A stretch of 64,000 nucleotides of DNA from Aphelocoma coerulescens (taxonomy: Eukaryota; Chordata; Aves; Passeriformes; Corvidae), in the NCBI RefSeq assembly GCF_041296385.1, contig NW_027183804.1, positions 3,100,001 to 3,164,000 on the forward strand, written 5' to 3'. Shown piece after piece: positions 63,101-64,000 of this stretch. The position numbers were made by a program, and so were the translations under genes. Position 1 is the stretch's first letter. The number at the start of each line of letters is the position of its first letter. A model generated the notes under the pieces. It did no database searches, was not told the origin of the DNA, and was given only the letters and a program-made list of their open reading frames with translations.

Positions 63101-64000
63101 GGTAGAGGCATGGCCTGGGCACGGGGTCTCCCTACTCCCTGCTCACATGTGCCCTAATCCTGTTCCGCACTGGTTATTTTGTGTTGCCCTGTGCCAGGAG
63201 GGCCCTGCTTGTGCCGGGATTGCTCAGTTCTTTGGCAGTGCCCCGCCCATGTGGCTGGAGAAGAAAGAGCTCTGAAACTTCTCTCAAGAATCGCTCCCTA
63301 TTTCTTTCCACGGGCCTCGCTGTCTAGGGATGTTTCAGGAGAGCCCACTGAAACACGGAAGGACTCTCCAATTATCCCAGCTTTCTCTCCACAGCGAGAG
63401 GTTTGAATATTTAGCATTGTTATCCTTTTCCTGTGTGTTTGTTAAATAAATAGTTTCTATCTCTTTCACTTTCTTCCCAGGAAAATTCTTTTTTCCCGAA
63501 CCTGGTGGGGGAGGGCTGGGTGTAACCTGCCTTCTACCAGAGGATATTTTCCTCCACATTTGTCCAGACCGGCACAGCCTTCCTTTCCCTGCGTCTCTGT
63601 TGCAGATGGAAGCTGCTGGTGCCATTGTCACCTTGAAGCCCTCTTTTGATGCAAGCAGATGTTGCCAGCTGTGTTCAGCAGCTGTGGCTCAATGTTTCTG
63701 CAAAGCTTTTGTGTTCCTCATGGAACCAAGGAGCCTTTGTGACACTGCAGGGGCTGATGGCATCAAGGAGACAATTGTGACAGTACAGAACCTCCTAGAA
63801 ACAAGGCTCCATTGTGACACCGTGGGGAATCATGGAATCAAGGAGCCCATTGTGACACGGCCAGGCCGCATGGAACCAATGGTCCATGGTTACACTGCGG
63901 ATTCAAGAAGGCCATGGTGACACCACGGAGCATCATGGAACCATAGGTCCATTGTGACACAGCGGGGCCTCATGGAAACCAGGGCACCATTGTGGCAAAG
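51107..64000 (+). repeat. Array units 15-20 (second copy of the unit 4-9 block)
   Basis: Class order A, B, A, B, C, C repeats that of units 4-9, and every unit start is exactly 24,365 bp from its partner. Private markers recur at the same offset: GAGACCGATGTG (about 31273 and 55638) and the extra GGA (34221 and 58586). Differences I noticed include CTACCG in unit 5 against CGCCCG in unit 16, and CTGAGTAC in unit 4 against CTCAGTAC in unit 15. Unit 20 is cut at the window edge. Confidence 0.88.

Larger units (their letters stand above)
20110..64000 (+). repeat. 2.2-kb macrosatellite array, 19 full units plus part of a 20th
   Basis: Units start, at GTCCATGATGACAATGCG, at 20110, 22316, 24529, 26742, 28956, 31170, 33384, 35601, 37817, 40033, 42249, 44464, 46678, 48893, 51107, 53321, 55535, 57749, 59966 and 62182. 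Lengths are 2206-2217 bp. The array runs off the window. Unit layout by offset: 0-150 minisatellite; 150-446 unique stretch; 447-1392 solo LTR; 1393-1530 unique stretch with a short frame; 1530 to end minisatellite. The first unit is shortest and among the most divergent, as expected at an array edge. No frame in the unit shows a known domain. The array carries its own polyadenylation signals, so it could be transcribed, but nothing proves it. Confidence 0.97.

Noticed and set aside
20110..64000. CRISPR array or rDNA
   Set aside because: Units are 2.2 kb without short direct repeats and unique spacers, no cas gene is present, and the units contain no rRNA sequence. The context is vertebrate.

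Overview
This window looks like nuclear DNA from a bird, most probably a passerine. It carries a C2H2 zinc-finger gene of the type that is massively expanded in songbirds, a class II MHC beta signal-peptide exon with avian-type sequence, PIM-like kinase exon relics, several degraded avian endogenous retroviruses and very GC-rich flanks. MHC class II beta, PIM-like and zinc-finger copies side by side suggest an MHC-bearing or similar small GC-rich chromosome, but that placement is inference. There are no prokaryotic operons, rRNA, tRNA or CRISPR loci.

Positions 1-3570 hold a deleted plus-strand endogenous retrovirus: the end of a 5' LTR, integrase and dUTPase relics, an integrase C-terminal relic, an env transmembrane-subunit relic, a polypurine tract and a 3' LTR. 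A fragment of an avian ERVK-type LTR follows (about 3650-3932), then a degenerate GC-rich repeat and a minisatellite built on TGATGTCA. Positions 4861-7905 are a second, minus-strand ERV (LTR, env relic, integrase relic). Positions 7915-8310 are a minisatellite that recurs, in the opposite orientation, inside the large array further right.

Positions 8310-14000 are a graveyard of gene pieces: a triplicated 143-bp segment, two minus-strand PIM-like kinase exons in the wrong order for one gene, microsatellites, a minus-strand MHC class II beta transmembrane exon and a plus-strand MHC class II beta exon 2 with a stop. Positions 14016-16450 are the one apparently intact gene, a minus-strand eight-finger C2H2 protein of 324 residues with consistent splice sites. 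Upstream lie a solo LTR with a perfect 5-bp target-site duplication, an isolated MHC class II beta exon 1, a second orphan copy of the zinc-finger gene's 5' region, and CpG-rich sequence ending in a CTTCTTCCT microsatellite.

From 20110 to the end (43.9 kb, 69 percent of the window) is a tandem macrosatellite of 19 complete and one partial 2.2-kb units. Each unit consists of a nested 37-bp minisatellite, a short unique stretch, a 946-bp solo LTR flanked by the duplicated 5-mer GCCTG, and a second unique stretch with a 57-codon reading frame that is open in some units and frameshifted in others. The LTR must therefore have inserted once before amplification. The units fall into sequence classes, and a run of about six units recurs 24,365 bp (11 units) further on with identical spacing. 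This array, its apparent origin from parts that also exist singly in the flank, and its higher-order organisation are the most interesting content of the window.
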